DNA of 57,905 nucleotides from Verrucomicrobiales bacterium (GTDB lineage Bacteria > Verrucomicrobiota > Verrucomicrobiia > Verrucomicrobiales > V1-33): contig JAGNEJ010000023.1 of the NCBI GenBank assembly GCA_018003315.1, positions 1-57,905 of the forward strand, in the 5' to 3' direction. A program made the position numbers and the translations under genes. The notes below the pieces were generated by a model. The model was not told the DNA's origin, did no database searches, and was given only the letters and a program-made list of their open reading frames with translations. Positions 1-9,014 of the stretch are shown one piece after another. Within the stretch, counting starts at the first letter, position 1; each line of letters opens with the position of its first letter.

Positions 1-127
1 AAGTCATCCAACGTTATCAACGTCAAACCAACTCATGAACACCAACTCATCACTCAACCGCCGGATGCGGAACCGCACGTCCGGTGGTGTGGGAGGACGG
101 CGGGGGTAACCCCGCCTCCTACCCGAT
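1..127 (+). mobile_element. 3' end of a group II intron (domains V and VI)
   Basis: Bases 57-88 fold as a domain V hairpin: nine base pairs between 57-65 and 80-88, one of them G-U, then an inner GC stem. Bases 91-124 fold as domain VI: GGG/CCC, AGGA/TCCT and GGCGGGG/CCCCGCC around a GUAA loop. A bulged A at 121 is the likely branch point, six bases before the predicted 3' splice site at 127/128 (intron end CCCGAT). The rest of the intron, including any reverse transcriptase gene, lies left of the window. The fold is seen in the sequence; the class (probably the bacterial ORF-bearing type) is inferred. Confidence 0.8.
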
Positions 128-382
128 ACGACACTGTTTGCCCATCAGGAATGTCCCTGCCGGCTCCCGGTCAGGCCCATGCCCAGCATGCCTGCGACAA
201 TCCGCGCCCATCGGCCAGCCAGTGTTCGTGAAAAGGCACGCCGCCTGTGTGTCGTTGAAGCCGCTGATCTGTCGCCAACATCACTCCAGTCAGCTTACGG
301 ATTTGATCGAGGATGGTCTCGGGGCTGCATGGGATGAAAGGGCATCACCGTTTTGGCTGGGAATTCCCGGATGCCGCCATCC
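128..382. other. Gap with no recognised gene
   Basis: This is the 3' exon side of the group II intron. Short open frames exist on both strands, but none resembles a protein I recognise. No intrinsic terminator was seen. Confidence 0.4.
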
Positions 383-907
383 TCAATGCCCGCTAAACAT
401 GCCGGGAGTGTAACCCTCCCCCACCTCCACTTCCGGCTGGGCCACGCGCACCAACCGCCAACTCCACGGCCATACTGCTTCTTTTCTCCAGGTAAATTCA
501 AAAGGAGCCTTCAGCTCTGTTGCCCGCTGGAGAATGGCTGGTCCCAGCGGCCCGATGGACTTTCCGGACAATTGCAGCACGGCTTGATGCGTGGCAGTCT
601 TGCCAGAGCGCACCCATGATGCCGATCCCGGGGTTATTTTCAACGTGAGAAACTGCGCGGCCACGTCATCCATGGCCAGGCGGATGGCAGCAGCGTCAAA
701 CTTCCAATGATCCGCATACTCTTCGGATACCAGCCCCCAGGCAGTTCGCGTATCGCGCTGTTCAATCGCCCGAAAAAGATCCTGCTGGCACCGGTCCAAC
801 TGCCACTCACTGCTCAGTCGCGGCAAGCCCCACAGGCCGGCCGCCAAAACCAGCACCACCAGCATCAGGCGCTTTCTTGGAAATCGGGAATCGTTCATCA
901 CCGCCAC
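383..907 (-). CDS. Hypothetical membrane-anchored protein
   Basis: A 174-residue protein that I do not recognise. Residues ~12-30 form one hydrophobic segment after basic residues (PRKRLMLVVLV), so it is probably an N-terminal anchor or uncleaved signal with the rest in the periplasm. The remaining ~140 residues, with QQDLFRAIEQRDTRTAW followed by alternating strands, look like a small NTF2/SnoaL-type alpha+beta fold, which is a guess from pattern. The second Met (residue 4, at 898) is an equally good start. The gene diverges from cysI across a gap of about 145 bases. Confidence 0.55.
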   Translation of the reverse strand: MAVMNDSRFPRKRLMLVVLVLAAGLWGLPRLSSEWQLDRCQQDLFRAIEQRDTRTAWGLVSEEYADHWKFDAAAIRLAMDDVAAQFLTLKITPGSASWVRSGKTATHQAVLQLSGKSIGPLGPAILQRATELKAPFEFTWRKEAVWPWSWRLVRVAQPEVEVGEGYTPGMFSGH

Positions 908-989
908 CCTACCAGATGTCCGCCCCTGCGCGATGAATGTTCTGCCAGCACCAATTCCCTACTATTCCTATCGACTTTGAGGTTTTTGC

Positions 990-1017
990 TTGCAATCGGT
1001 TGAACGCTTCGTATGCT
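990..1017 (+). promoter_or_regulatory. Possible sigma-70 promoter of cysI
   Basis: TTGCAA (990-995) and TATGCT (1012-1017) are 16 bases apart and each matches the consensus at four of six positions. Transcription would begin near 1024, downstream of the ATG at 1014, which favours translation from the ATG at 1052. Confidence 0.3.
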
Positions 1018-1051
1018 CGGGCACTTTTCGGAACTCAAGCAACAAGTCAAC

Positions 1052-2833
1052 ATGGCCAAAGGCAGCGTCGAAGACATCAAATTGGAAAGCCGCGGATTGC
1101 GTGGAAACATCTCGGGAGATCTTTCGGATCAAAATGTCACCCATTTTGGCGAAGCGGAGAATGCCCTGTTGAAATTTCATGGAACCTACCAGCAGGATGA
1201 CCGTGACCAGCGGGCTGCCCGAGCCAAGGAGAAGCAGGAAAAGGCCTGGGGTTTCATGGTGCGCTCCAAGATGCCCGGGGGACGGCTGACCGCGGAACAG
1301 TATTTGATTCACGATCGCTTGGGCGAAACCCTAGCCAATGGGGCGCTGCGGCTGACCACGCGGCAGGGGATTCAGTTTCACGGCGTGCTCAAGGGGGGCT
1401 TGAAGGAAGTGATCGCCACGATCAACCACAGCGGACTCACGACGATGGGAGCCTGCGGAGACGTGGTGCGCAACACCATGGGCCCCGCGGCCCCGCGGTG
1501 CGATGCCGCGCATTTGGATGCTCAGAGGCTTGCGGAGGAAATCAGCCGCCGCTTTCTGTGGCGCAGCAGTGCGTATGCGGACATCTGGCTGGATGGCGAA
1601 AAAATGGCCCTGCTGGAGAATTCCCAGCTTTCTCCCGAGGAAGAGGACCCGATTTATGGCCGGGTGTATCTGCCGCGAAAATTCAAGATGGCCATTGCCG
1701 TGGCTCCAGACAATGACGTGGACATTTTCAGCCAGGACCTTGGCTTCATTCCCCATATCGCAAACGACCAAGTGGCGGGCTACACGATAGTGGTCGGAGG
1801 CGGCTTTGGCATGAGCCACGGGCAGGCGCACACCCAGCCCTGCCTTGCCCAGCCGCTGGGGTACGTCAATCGTGAGGACGTGGTGGCGGTGGCGGAGGCG
1901 ATCGTGAAGACCCAGCGCGATTTTGGCAACCGCGAGGATCGCAAACTGGCACGGATGAAATACCTGGTGAAGAACCGGGGCATGGACTGGTTTCGGGAAC
2001 AAGTCCGCGAGCGGCTGCCCGGAGTTGAAATAGGCCCGGCCAAGGAAGTGCGTTTCGACAGCGTCGAAGACCGCATGGGCTGGCATGAACAGGGCGACGG
2101 GAAATGGTATGTTGCCGTGTTCGTGAACATGGGGCGCATCGTCGATGTGGAGAACGGACCTGCCTACAAGAGCGCCTTCCGGGAGATCGCCGCAACGCTT
2201 TCCGCGCCGGTCATCATCACCCCCAATGCCAACATCATTTTTGCCGACATCAGCCCGGACGGCCGTGCGGTGGTCGATGCCATCCTGGCAAAGCATCGCG
2301 TGCCGCATGCCGATGGCATGACCGCCGCGCGCCGCGTGGCCCATGCCTGCGTCGCCCTGCCCACCTGCGGACTGAGCCTTTCGGAAAGCGAACGCGTTTT
2401 CCCGTCGGTCCTTGACAAAATTGACGTGGTGCTGCGCGATCTGGGTCTGGAAAATGAACCGCTGCTCTTCCGGATGACCGGCTGTCCCAATGGATGCGCC
2501 CGCCCTTACAATTCAGACATTGGATTCGTGGGCCGGGCACCGGGAAAGTATGCCATGTATGTGGGCGGAGGAGTGGCCGGCGACCGCCTTGCCGGACTGC
2601 AGGAAAAAGTCGTCACCCAGGAGGAAATTCCGCAGAAAGTGCGTGAACTGCTCGAAATTTTCGTGCGCCACCGCCACCCCGGTGAACGGTTTGGCAATTT
2701 CTGGGCGCGGACCCACGGCCTGGGACCATCGCCGGATGCGGAGCAATTCCACGTTGAACTCGCCCAGCGCACCGCACGGCTGCTTGCCGCAGGCAACGGC
2801 TTGTCGAAAGAGGCCGCGCTGGTCGAAGGCTGA
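1052..2833 (+). CDS. cysI: Sulfite reductase hemoprotein (CysI-type)
   Basis: Reduces sulfite to sulfide with six electrons in assimilatory sulfur metabolism, in the cytoplasm. The siroheme/4Fe-4S ligands are all present: C433 and C439 in CVALPTCGLS, C478 and C482 in TGCPNGCARP. The N-terminal part contains FHGTYQQDDRD, the CysI signature, and the length (593 residues) fits the CysI hemoprotein (about 570). I chose ATG 1052 because the protein then begins close to where Escherichia coli CysI becomes alignable and a possible promoter lies over the upstream in-frame ATG at 1013. No flavoprotein subunit (cysJ) is adjacent, so the electron donor is not shown here; a ferredoxin-linked enzyme is possible. 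Confidence 0.93.
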   Translation: MAKGSVEDIKLESRGLRGNISGDLSDQNVTHFGEAENALLKFHGTYQQDDRDQRAARAKEKQEKAWGFMVRSKMPGGRLTAEQYLIHDRLGETLANGALRLTTRQGIQFHGVLKGGLKEVIATINHSGLTTMGACGDVVRNTMGPAAPRCDAAHLDAQRLAEEISRRFLWRSSAYADIWLDGEKMALLENSQLSPEEEDPIYGRVYLPRKFKMAIAVAPDNDVDIFSQDLGFIPHIANDQVAGYTIVVGGGFGMSHGQAHTQPCLAQPLGYVNREDVVAVAEAIVKTQRDFGNREDRKLARMKYLVKNRGMDWFREQVRERLPGVEIGPAKEVRFDSVEDRMGWHEQGDGKWYVAVFVNMGRIVDVENGPAYKSAFREIAATLSAPVIITPNANIIFADISPDGRAVVDAILAKHRVPHADGMTAARRVAHACVALPTCGLSLSESERVFPSVLDKIDVVLRDLGLENEPLLFRMTGCPNGCARPYNSDIGFVGRAPGKYAMYVGGGVAGDRLAGLQEKVVTQEEIPQKVRELLEIFVRHRHPGERFGNFWARTHGLGPSPDAEQFHVELAQRTARLLAAGNGLSKEAALVEG

Positions 2834-2840
2834 TGCCGCC

Positions 2841-2858
2841 GCCGATTTCCAAATCGGC
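2841..2858. terminator. Hairpin between convergent genes
   Basis: GCCGATTT-CC-AAATCGGC is a perfect 8-bp stem in the 35-base gap between the convergent cysI and amidase genes. No U-run follows on either strand, so it is at best a weak bidirectional terminator. Confidence 0.35.
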
Positions 2859-2868
2859 CATTCCCGTC

Positions 2869-3945
2869 CTACTTCTTGACGGTGCCGCCTGCCGGAGCCT
2901 GCGGAACCCCTGACCGCTTGGCCACCGCATTCCGATAGTTGAGAATTCCCCCCAGAATCGATTGCGCCAACTGGTCCCGGTACACCGAGGTGTGGATGCT
3001 GGCTCCTTCCGTTGGGCTGGTGACAAAGCCGCCTTCGAACAGAATGCCCGGACGGTCCAGTCCCGTGAGCACCGTCCAGCGGGCCCGGCGAATGCCGCGG
3101 TCGATGCATTTCATCTTGAAGAGCACCATCGCATGCACCGCCGTGGCCAGCGCGATGTTTTCCGCATCCCGGTTGTTGCCGCTCAGGATCCTGCCATCGC
3201 TCAACCGGTTTGGCTGGTCGGTGGAGGCGGCACCGGTGGGTGAAAGCGCATAGGTCTCCACGCCGCTGGCCGTGCGGACGTTCGAGTTGAAATGCAGGCT
3301 GATAAAAATGCTGTTCGGTGCGGCATTGGCCACCCGGTAGCGCCCCTCGCGGCTGATGAAGACATCCGTCTCCCGCGTCATCTTCACTTTGAAGTTTTTT
3401 GCCTGCAGCACCTTGCGCAGGCGCAGGCCCAGGTCGAGGGCGTAGTCCTTCTCCCACCCCAGCACGCCCCGCGCCCCGGGGTCCTGGCCGCCATGCCCGG
3501 GGTCCAGCACCACGGTGTCGAAAAGGATGCGGTTATTGATGAATGCCGGGCGCATCACCGGGTCCAGCAGTTTCGCCAAATCCATCCGCGATACCAACAC
3601 CTGCCCGTCCATTTCAAGAATCGGATAGCTCAGGCAGAACTTCACGTTGTTGAGGTAAAGTTCATCCGACTCCACGGCTGCCTTCAACACTAGCGAGGTG
3701 GAACGCAGCCAGATGTGGCGTCCATCCCGTTCGTATCGCTGAAAACGGTAAAACGACTGCACGTCTTTGAACCTCACGTAGTCCCGTCCGTTGTGGTTGA
3801 CGAGCTTCCATTCAAAGCCAGCAGCCCTGACCCAGTCCGGCAGCAGCAGCGAAGAAATCGCCGCCCCAGCCACACCCACAAAACGCCTCCGTCCCAACCC
3901 CGCCGCGGCGTTGTCCTGCAAAAAGTCTGCTTCAGTGGATTCCAT
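2869..3945 (-). CDS. N-acetylmuramoyl-L-alanine amidase (Amidase_3)
   Basis: A 358-residue zinc amidase that cleaves the bond between MurNAc and the stem peptide of peptidoglycan. The catalytic domain starts near residue 145 with VVLDPGHGGQDPGA (zinc His). It continues with the acidic ligand in LGWEKDYALDLG and the second His in SIFISLHFNS, the order expected for AmiC/CwlD-type enzymes. The N-terminus contains GRRRFVGVAGAAISSLLL, a plausible twin-arginine (Tat) or Sec signal, so the enzyme should act in the periplasm. A domain of about 100 residues (GRDYVRFKDVQSFYRF) lies between signal and catalytic domain and resembles a copper-amine-oxidase-like N-terminal domain. The gene lies downstream of the GH81 gene on the same strand with a 316-base gap. 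Confidence 0.9.
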   Translation of the reverse strand: MESTEADFLQDNAAAGLGRRRFVGVAGAAISSLLLPDWVRAAGFEWKLVNHNGRDYVRFKDVQSFYRFQRYERDGRHIWLRSTSLVLKAAVESDELYLNNVKFCLSYPILEMDGQVLVSRMDLAKLLDPVMRPAFINNRILFDTVVLDPGHGGQDPGARGVLGWEKDYALDLGLRLRKVLQAKNFKVKMTRETDVFISREGRYRVANAAPNSIFISLHFNSNVRTASGVETYALSPTGAASTDQPNRLSDGRILSGNNRDAENIALATAVHAMVLFKMKCIDRGIRRARWTVLTGLDRPGILFEGGFVTSPTEGASIHTSVYRDQLAQSILGGILNYRNAVAKRSGVPQAPAGGTVKK

Positions 3946-4261
3946 GGGGGGTTTGGGCCGCGCCCCGCCTCCGCAGTGTTTTCCTGCACAGCTGGGACCA
4001 GCGCAATTTTGACGGCACCTTCCGTCATTTCAACCGCGAATGCAAAAGCCGCACCATTTTCCGTCAGCCTAGCAAAGCAATGCCGCGGAACTGCATGTCC
4101 CCCTGTTTTCAGAAAGTCCCTGACTGCACCTGATATTGCCGTCGCGTCCGTTGCGAACAGTGCCCCCAGCCGCAACGCCACCGCATTTTCCTCGCCTGCC
4201 TCAAGACCGTGGCGAAAGTCCGCACCCTGAAGCGCGGCACCGAGGCCGCCGGTCTGACCGG
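3946..4261. other. Gap with a doubtful minus-strand frame
   Basis: A minus-strand frame starting with ATG at 4264 (MTGQTGGLGAALQGADF) has protein-like composition through this gap. It then runs about 170 bases into the amidase gene in another frame before a stop at 3774. The first ~105 residues could be a real small protein or a gene truncated by a frameshift. The long overlap with a well-supported gene keeps this below a gene call. Confidence 0.3.
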
Positions 4262-6712
4262 TCATTTCCCGGCCGATTTTTGTGCGATGCCGTGCGGAGG
4301 CACCTGCAGCGTGAATATCCGCTTTCCTTTGCGAAAGAACTCCACGGATTGAGTGGCGGCGGAAGGGTTCCACGCCAAGAAGGTGCGGGTCTTTGCCGCA
4401 GCATTGACATACACCATGGACGTGGGGTTGTTGCCGTGGCAGGACCAGTCCACCCGGCCCAGTTCCTTCAGGGCACTGGCCTGCCACCACACGTTGAGCA
4501 TCCACTCGCTGTGCGCGGTTTTGTCTCCGAGTTCTGCCCAGAGTTTTTCGATTTCGGCCACGGCCTGCGGAGCATCCCCGTGCATGAGAAAGCCCAGATG
4601 ATAGCTGCCGAGTTCGCCGCCCAGGGATTTTATGTCCGCAGGGTTTGGGCTGCTGCCCGGTTTATTGGCTGCTTCCCGCTGTTCAAAAGCCAACTGTTCC
4701 CGCTGCCAGCCGGAATGGATCCTCGTGATGAAATCCCGGTCCTGGTCATAGAATGCGGCGTGTGGAGCGGTGGGCAGCCATTGGATGCCATAAATCCACG
4801 CGGGACTAGCGGTAAACCAGGTGCCCCACACGATGCGGTCCGTCCAGATCATGCCGCAGGCGTCGTGGGCGTAGTCTATTGGGAAAACGTCCCCGTGCGG
4901 GTCGAACCAGTATTCGACGTTGGCGCGGGTTTCGAACGCATAGCCCATGACGCCGGCGGCGGTGAGATCGGGATCGCCCAACGCCTCCCCCAACAGAATC
5001 ATCGCAGCCCAACTGTTTACCGCTTCACCGGTGGATTCCTGGTTGTTGCCTTCGGGGAAGCCGTTGCCGTCGGCAAAACTGTGGCCTCGCCAGATGTCGA
5101 AGGTGCGAAAGCGGGGAAAGCGCACATCCTCCCTGGAGTCGTTCGCATAGTTTTTGGCAATGAGCCGCGCCATGCCGCCATAGCCGGCGGCGAAATCCGG
5201 CTGAAGCTGGCACAGCACCGCCGCTGCAAACACAAAGTAACCCTGGTGAAAGTGGGTGTCGGTGAAGTGTTCCGATCCATAGGCGGCAGGGAATCCCACC
5301 AGCCCCTTTCGCCGCGGATACCAGCCAAAGTACTGGCCCTTCTCCCCCGGTGTGAACGTCAGCCAGTTTTCCAGTCCGGTCCGCAACCGCTCCACCGCAG
5401 CTTCCGCTCCGGGATCCTTTGTCTGCGTGGCGATGAAGGCCGCCTGCGCCTGTTTCTGCAGTTCCTTGCCGCCCCAGTAGGTGTCGCCACGGAGTGGTTT
5501 CCCGCGGTCGATGAAATGGGCCGCCAACTGGCTCCTGACCCGCTCCGTGTCGATTTTCTGCGGTGCCGGATAGTTCGGCAGAATGCCGTGGAACGGATAG
5601 GCGATGGTAAATTCATTTCCGATGCCGCATTTCATCGGACCGCGGATGGTGTGGTACACCGGGCCATCCAGTGGCAGCGGGGCGAGGTTTTCCCGCCAGT
5701 GGTGCGGCAGAAATCCCTGGACCACCGAAGCGGCAGCGCCCGCACGCAGCGGTTCCGTCACAATTTTCCAGGTTGTGGTGATGCGACCCGCGGCTCGATC
5801 GTAGCTCCACGAGAGCCGGGTGTCGCGGGGAACAGCAAAGGCATGGCGGTGGAAAAACGCCAGGTCTTGCGGCTTGGAGAGCGGCACGACGACCAGAAAC
5901 GCCGCCGTTCCTGACAAATCGACGGCGATGCCGGCCTCTGTCGCAACGAACCGCGATCCATCCGGGGCAAAGACGCTCCAGTGCCGCCCTTCATGGGTCA
6001 ACCCAAGGGCGTCACCGGTCACCGGAAGCGACAGGGGTTTTCCGTCCATCCCGAAATATGCCGCCCCGTTTTTTGCTCGCGAGCCCTTGCCCTGCCGGTC
6101 CCCAAAGGCCAGCAGCGGACGCACCCCCTTGAACTCACACCACACCGCAGGCATTCCCTCGCCGAGGGTGACATCCATGAACCGGGATTCGCTCTCAAAG
6201 CACCGGAACGAGACGCTCCAGTCCGACCACGCTTTGGCCCGTGAGTCCTTGGGAGAGAAATCGCGCCCCGTCACCACCAGCGGCCACTCCGCAATCGCCC
6301 GCACACCGTCTCCGCTAAACCCCGTGGCGTGAAAAATTTCCACTCCTTCCCTGGTGGCATCCACACGGTGAGGCATCGCCCACAATCCGGTGCCATACTG
6401 CTGGAAAAGCAGGTTCTGATACCATTTGTTGCTCGGCACCGGACGTCCGTCGTCCTCCACCAGGAAAAGCTTGCGCCCTTCGGTTTCCGCGACCAGGTCC
6501 ACGCCCCGTTTGGCGTCCATCATGACTCCGGTTGGGGCGGTGGCGGCATGGGATCCTTTGCCGACGGTCACCGCCTCCTGGGAAACGGAGGCAGAAATCG
6601 CGGTCAGGATCAGCAGGGTGACAAGGGGGACGGGGTGCATGGCGAGGCGGAAATGAAGCGAACAGGCAACCATCGCGAAACGGCGGAACAGCGCCGCAAG
6701 AAAATTCTGCAA
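4262..6712 (-). CDS. Secreted endo-beta-1,3-glucanase, family GH81
   Basis: An 816-residue glycoside hydrolase expected to cut beta-1,3-glucan (laminarin, callose, fungal or algal wall glucan). Family GH81 landmarks appear in order: PSNKWYQNLLFQQYGTGLW near residue 80, YGSEHFTDTHFHQGYFVFAA near 490, and the catalytic acidic segment GNNQESTGEAVNSWAAM near 565. A signal peptide begins at Met25 (MHPVPLVTLLILTAISASVS), so 6640 may be the true start and the protein is exported. The gene diverges from rnpB and stands alone, with no nearby transporter or other glycosidase. A 592-codon open frame on the opposite strand is a composition shadow. Confidence 0.9.
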   Translation of the reverse strand: MQNFLAALFRRFAMVACSLHFRLAMHPVPLVTLLILTAISASVSQEAVTVGKGSHAATAPTGVMMDAKRGVDLVAETEGRKLFLVEDDGRPVPSNKWYQNLLFQQYGTGLWAMPHRVDATREGVEIFHATGFSGDGVRAIAEWPLVVTGRDFSPKDSRAKAWSDWSVSFRCFESESRFMDVTLGEGMPAVWCEFKGVRPLLAFGDRQGKGSRAKNGAAYFGMDGKPLSLPVTGDALGLTHEGRHWSVFAPDGSRFVATEAGIAVDLSGTAAFLVVVPLSKPQDLAFFHRHAFAVPRDTRLSWSYDRAAGRITTTWKIVTEPLRAGAAASVVQGFLPHHWRENLAPLPLDGPVYHTIRGPMKCGIGNEFTIAYPFHGILPNYPAPQKIDTERVRSQLAAHFIDRGKPLRGDTYWGGKELQKQAQAAFIATQTKDPGAEAAVERLRTGLENWLTFTPGEKGQYFGWYPRRKGLVGFPAAYGSEHFTDTHFHQGYFVFAAAVLCQLQPDFAAGYGGMARLIAKNYANDSREDVRFPRFRTFDIWRGHSFADGNGFPEGNNQESTGEAVNSWAAMILLGEALGDPDLTAAGVMGYAFETRANVEYWFDPHGDVFPIDYAHDACGMIWTDRIVWGTWFTASPAWIYGIQWLPTAPHAAFYDQDRDFITRIHSGWQREQLAFEQREAANKPGSSPNPADIKSLGGELGSYHLGFLMHGDAPQAVAEIEKLWAELGDKTAHSEWMLNVWWQASALKELGRVDWSCHGNNPTSMVYVNAAAKTRTFLAWNPSAATQSVEFFRKGKRIFTLQVPPHGIAQKSAGK

Positions 6713-6751
6713 ACTTCAGTGGCGTGCCGTGCGGTGTGGGCGAAGGTAGCC

Positions 6752-7192
6752 GCCTCCGCGGACCCGAGACGGCCGCTGTGCGGCGAGCAATCGCCGCGCA
6801 GAGGAAAGTCCGAACACCGCAAGGCAACGCGCCGCGTGTCAAACGCGGGAGGCGATGGCGCAAGCCGCCGCCGACGGACCAGTGTCACAGAAAACATACC
6901 ACCGGCTGCCGCAAGGCGACCGGCCAGGGTGAAAAGGCGAGGTAAAAGCTCACCGCCCGGACCGCAAGGGACGGGGCAGGAAAAACCCCGCGTGGTGCAA
7001 GACAGAACAGGGGAAACGGACCGCCTGTCCGGCCCGGCACGGCAGCTTCGGCTGCCAGGCTGGATGACCCCGGGTAATAGTCGCCCCCGGCTTCGGCCGG
7101 GAGTCTCACCCCGTGTGGGGCTAGAGGAATGGCCATCGCCCGGCTGGCAACGGCCGGGAACAAAATTCGGCTTATGACGGTCCGCGGAGACA
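6752..7192 (+). ncRNA. rnpB: RNase P RNA (bacterial type A)
   Basis: The catalytic RNA that trims 5' leaders from pre-tRNA. The closing P1 helix pairs CTCCGCGGAC (6754-6763) with GTCCGCGGAG (7180-7189). Conserved blocks occur in order: GAGGAAAGTCCGAACA near 6797, ACAGAAAACATACCACCG near 6886, GGTAAAAGCTCACCG near 6942, AAGACAGAACAGGGG near 7000, TAGAGGAATGGCCATC near 7121 and ATTCGGCTTATGACGG near 7165. At about 440 nt it is longer than most; the extra length is in GC-rich helices between the AACAGG and TAGAGGAATG blocks. A strong intrinsic terminator follows at 7310-7342. Ends are set by the P1 pairing, to within a few bases. Confidence 0.95.
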
Positions 7193-7225
7193 AATTTTTG
7201 AGGTTACAAATCCCAAGCCCCAGGC

Positions 7226-7257
7226 TGAGGGAGGGGGAGAGGGAGAGGAAGAGGGAT
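7226..7257 (+). other. Polypurine tract downstream of rnpB
   Basis: About 32 bases of almost pure G and A lie between the RNase P RNA and its terminator. It has no coding frame and no known role; it is simply a conspicuous strand asymmetry. Confidence 0.5.
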
Positions 7258-7309
7258 GGCCGTCCAATGATCGGGAATTTCCGGTGCGAGGCAGGGCCTG
7301 TTGGGGCAA

Positions 7310-7342
7310 TCCGCACAGAGGACTGTGCGGACCACTTTTTTT
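7310..7342 (+). terminator. Rho-independent terminator of rnpB
   Basis: TCCGCACAG (7310-7318), loop AGGA, CTGTGCGGA (7323-7331), then CCAC and seven T (7336-7342). A perfect 9-bp GC-rich stem followed by a U-run makes this the clearest terminator in the window. It lies about 120 bases past rnpB and before the TPR gene. Confidence 0.8.
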
Positions 7343-7397
7343 CCGGTGGGGAAACCGCTTTACTTCACCGGTCCATTATTCCAGAACATGCGTCAGG

Positions 7398-7910
7398 ATG
7401 ATTTCGGATGGATTTTCCGATGATGACCTGGAGCGCCTGCAGGTGTTGCAGGCGCTGGAGGGTTATGCGGACCTGGGGCTGCTGGATCTGGCCTGGGCGG
7501 AACTGAAACGCCTGCGGCAGGCGCACCCGGACGGTCTGGAAGTGATCGAGGCGGAGCTGCTGCTGCTGATGCGGGAACAGCGGTGGACCGAGGCGATTGT
7601 GACCGGGCGGCGGCTGTGCAACGAGGCTCCGGACCGGCCCTGGGGGTTCATTCACACCGCCTATTGCCTGCATGAAGCCGGAGCGACTGCGGAAGCACTG
7701 CGCACCCTGCGCAGCGGCCCGGAGGCGCTGCAGGAGGAGGCTCTGTTTCATTACAATTTGGGCTGTTACCTCGCGGTGCTAGGCGACACCGAAGCGGCGC
7801 TGGAAGCCCTGGTGGCGGCCTTTGCCCTGGACGAGAGCCTGGAGCGCACTGCCCGCACCGACCCCGACCTGGCCGCACTGCGCCTTGATGAAGAGTCCGC
7901 CGACGAGTGA
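7398..7910 (+). CDS. Tetratricopeptide-repeat protein
   Basis: A 170-residue cytoplasmic protein built of helical pairs of TPR type: GYADLGLLDLAWAELKRL, LLMREQRWTEAIVTGRRL, FIHTAYCLHEAGATAEALRT and HYNLGCYLAVLGDTEAALEA, giving about four repeats, then an acidic tail (RLDEESADE). TPR proteins are protein-binding scaffolds; the partner cannot be told. The ATG at 7398 is chosen because the reading frame upstream runs back through the rnpB terminator. The gene is followed about 50 bases later by ctaB on the same strand and may share its transcript. Confidence 0.8.
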   Translation: MISDGFSDDDLERLQVLQALEGYADLGLLDLAWAELKRLRQAHPDGLEVIEAELLLLMREQRWTEAIVTGRRLCNEAPDRPWGFIHTAYCLHEAGATAEALRTLRSGPEALQEEALFHYNLGCYLAVLGDTEAALEALVAAFALDESLERTARTDPDLAALRLDEESADE

Positions 7911-7961
7911 ACGGCACTTTTTTCGAGGCATCGCCGGTTGCCAAATGCGCCTGCCCCGCGA

Positions 7962-8951
7962 ATGATGCCCCCCGCCTTCATGACCGACCCCGTTTCCCAT
8001 CCCCCGGCTGATTCCGTGCGCTCCCCTGCTCCCACCGCGGGAGGCGGGCTGATTTCGCGTGCGGATTTCATGGCCCTGACCAAAGCCCGGCTGAGCACGC
8101 TGGTCGTGGTAACGACCTTTGTCGGGTTTTGGGTGGGCGCAGGCTGGGCGGGGATGGGCTGGACTCTGGTGCATACGGTTTTTGGCACCACGCTGACCGC
8201 CTTTGGTGCCGCGGTGTTCAACCAGCTCATGGAAGTGGATGCAGATGCAAAAATGCACCGCACCGCGGACCGTCCGCTGCCGGCGCGCCGCCTGCGCAGT
8301 GAGGCGGCCTTTGTTCTGGGGTGGCTGCTGTGCGCGGTGGGCATCATTCACCTGGGAGTGCTGGTGAATGTGGAATCTGCGGCTCTGGCGATCCTGACAT
8401 TGGTCGTGTACCTCTTCATCTACACCCCAATGAAGCGGACCTCGGCGATGAATACGCTGGTCGGTGCCGTATCCGGGGCGCTGCCTCCGGTCATCGGCTG
8501 GGTGGCCGCCGCTGGCGGGGCGGATGCGGCGTCCCGCCACTCTTTCCAGTGGTCTTTGCTGGCCGCTCCGCAGGCGGTGTTTTTGTTTGCCCTGCTCTTT
8601 TTGTGGCAGTTGCCCCACTTCGTGGCCATCAACTGGATGTACCGCGAGGAATACATCCGGGGAGGATTCGTGATGTGGTCAAACGATGATGTGTCCGGCG
8701 CGAAAACTTCCCGTCTGGCCCTGCTCTTCAGCGTGCTGACCGCCGTGTTGTCCCTGCACCCGTGGCTCGCGGGTTTTGCCAGTCCGGTGTTTGCCGTGGT
8801 CGGCCTGCTGTTGGGCGGGTGGCTGGTCTGGCTTTCGCTTGTCTTTTGCAAAACGCGGGAGCGTTCCGCGGCGCGGCGTTTGTTTTTCGCCACGCTGCTT
8901 CACCTTCCCCTCATTCTCCTGGCATTGTGCCTGCTGGCGAAACGGCAGTAG
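7962..8951 (+). CDS. ctaB: Protoheme IX farnesyltransferase
   Basis: A 329-residue integral membrane prenyltransferase that adds a farnesyl group to heme b to make heme o, for heme-copper oxidases. The aspartate-rich prenyl-binding motif is NQLMEVDADAKMHRTADRPL (~residues 87-106), with the second motif around YTPMKRTSAMNTLVGAVSGA. About nine hydrophobic segments can be seen. Length fits CtaB/CyoE. The start is uncertain: ATG at 7962 or 7980; no clear ribosome site precedes either. No cytochrome oxidase subunits are in the window. Confidence 0.93.
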   Translation: MMPPAFMTDPVSHPPADSVRSPAPTAGGGLISRADFMALTKARLSTLVVVTTFVGFWVGAGWAGMGWTLVHTVFGTTLTAFGAAVFNQLMEVDADAKMHRTADRPLPARRLRSEAAFVLGWLLCAVGIIHLGVLVNVESAALAILTLVVYLFIYTPMKRTSAMNTLVGAVSGALPPVIGWVAAAGGADAASRHSFQWSLLAAPQAVFLFALLFLWQLPHFVAINWMYREEYIRGGFVMWSNDDVSGAKTSRLALLFSVLTAVLSLHPWLAGFASPVFAVVGLLLGGWLVWLSLVFCKTRERSAARRLFFATLLHLPLILLALCLLAKRQ

Positions 8952-9014
8952 GCGGGAAATCAAACTCCCAAACCAGTTGCTGGAAGTGCTGCCGACGGCC
9001 CTGTCCGTGTGGTT

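Noticed and set aside
4136-5914. Open frame of 592 codons on the plus strand
   Set aside because: It is antisense to the GH81 gene, which has clear family motifs; GC-rich codon bias creates open frames on the other strand.
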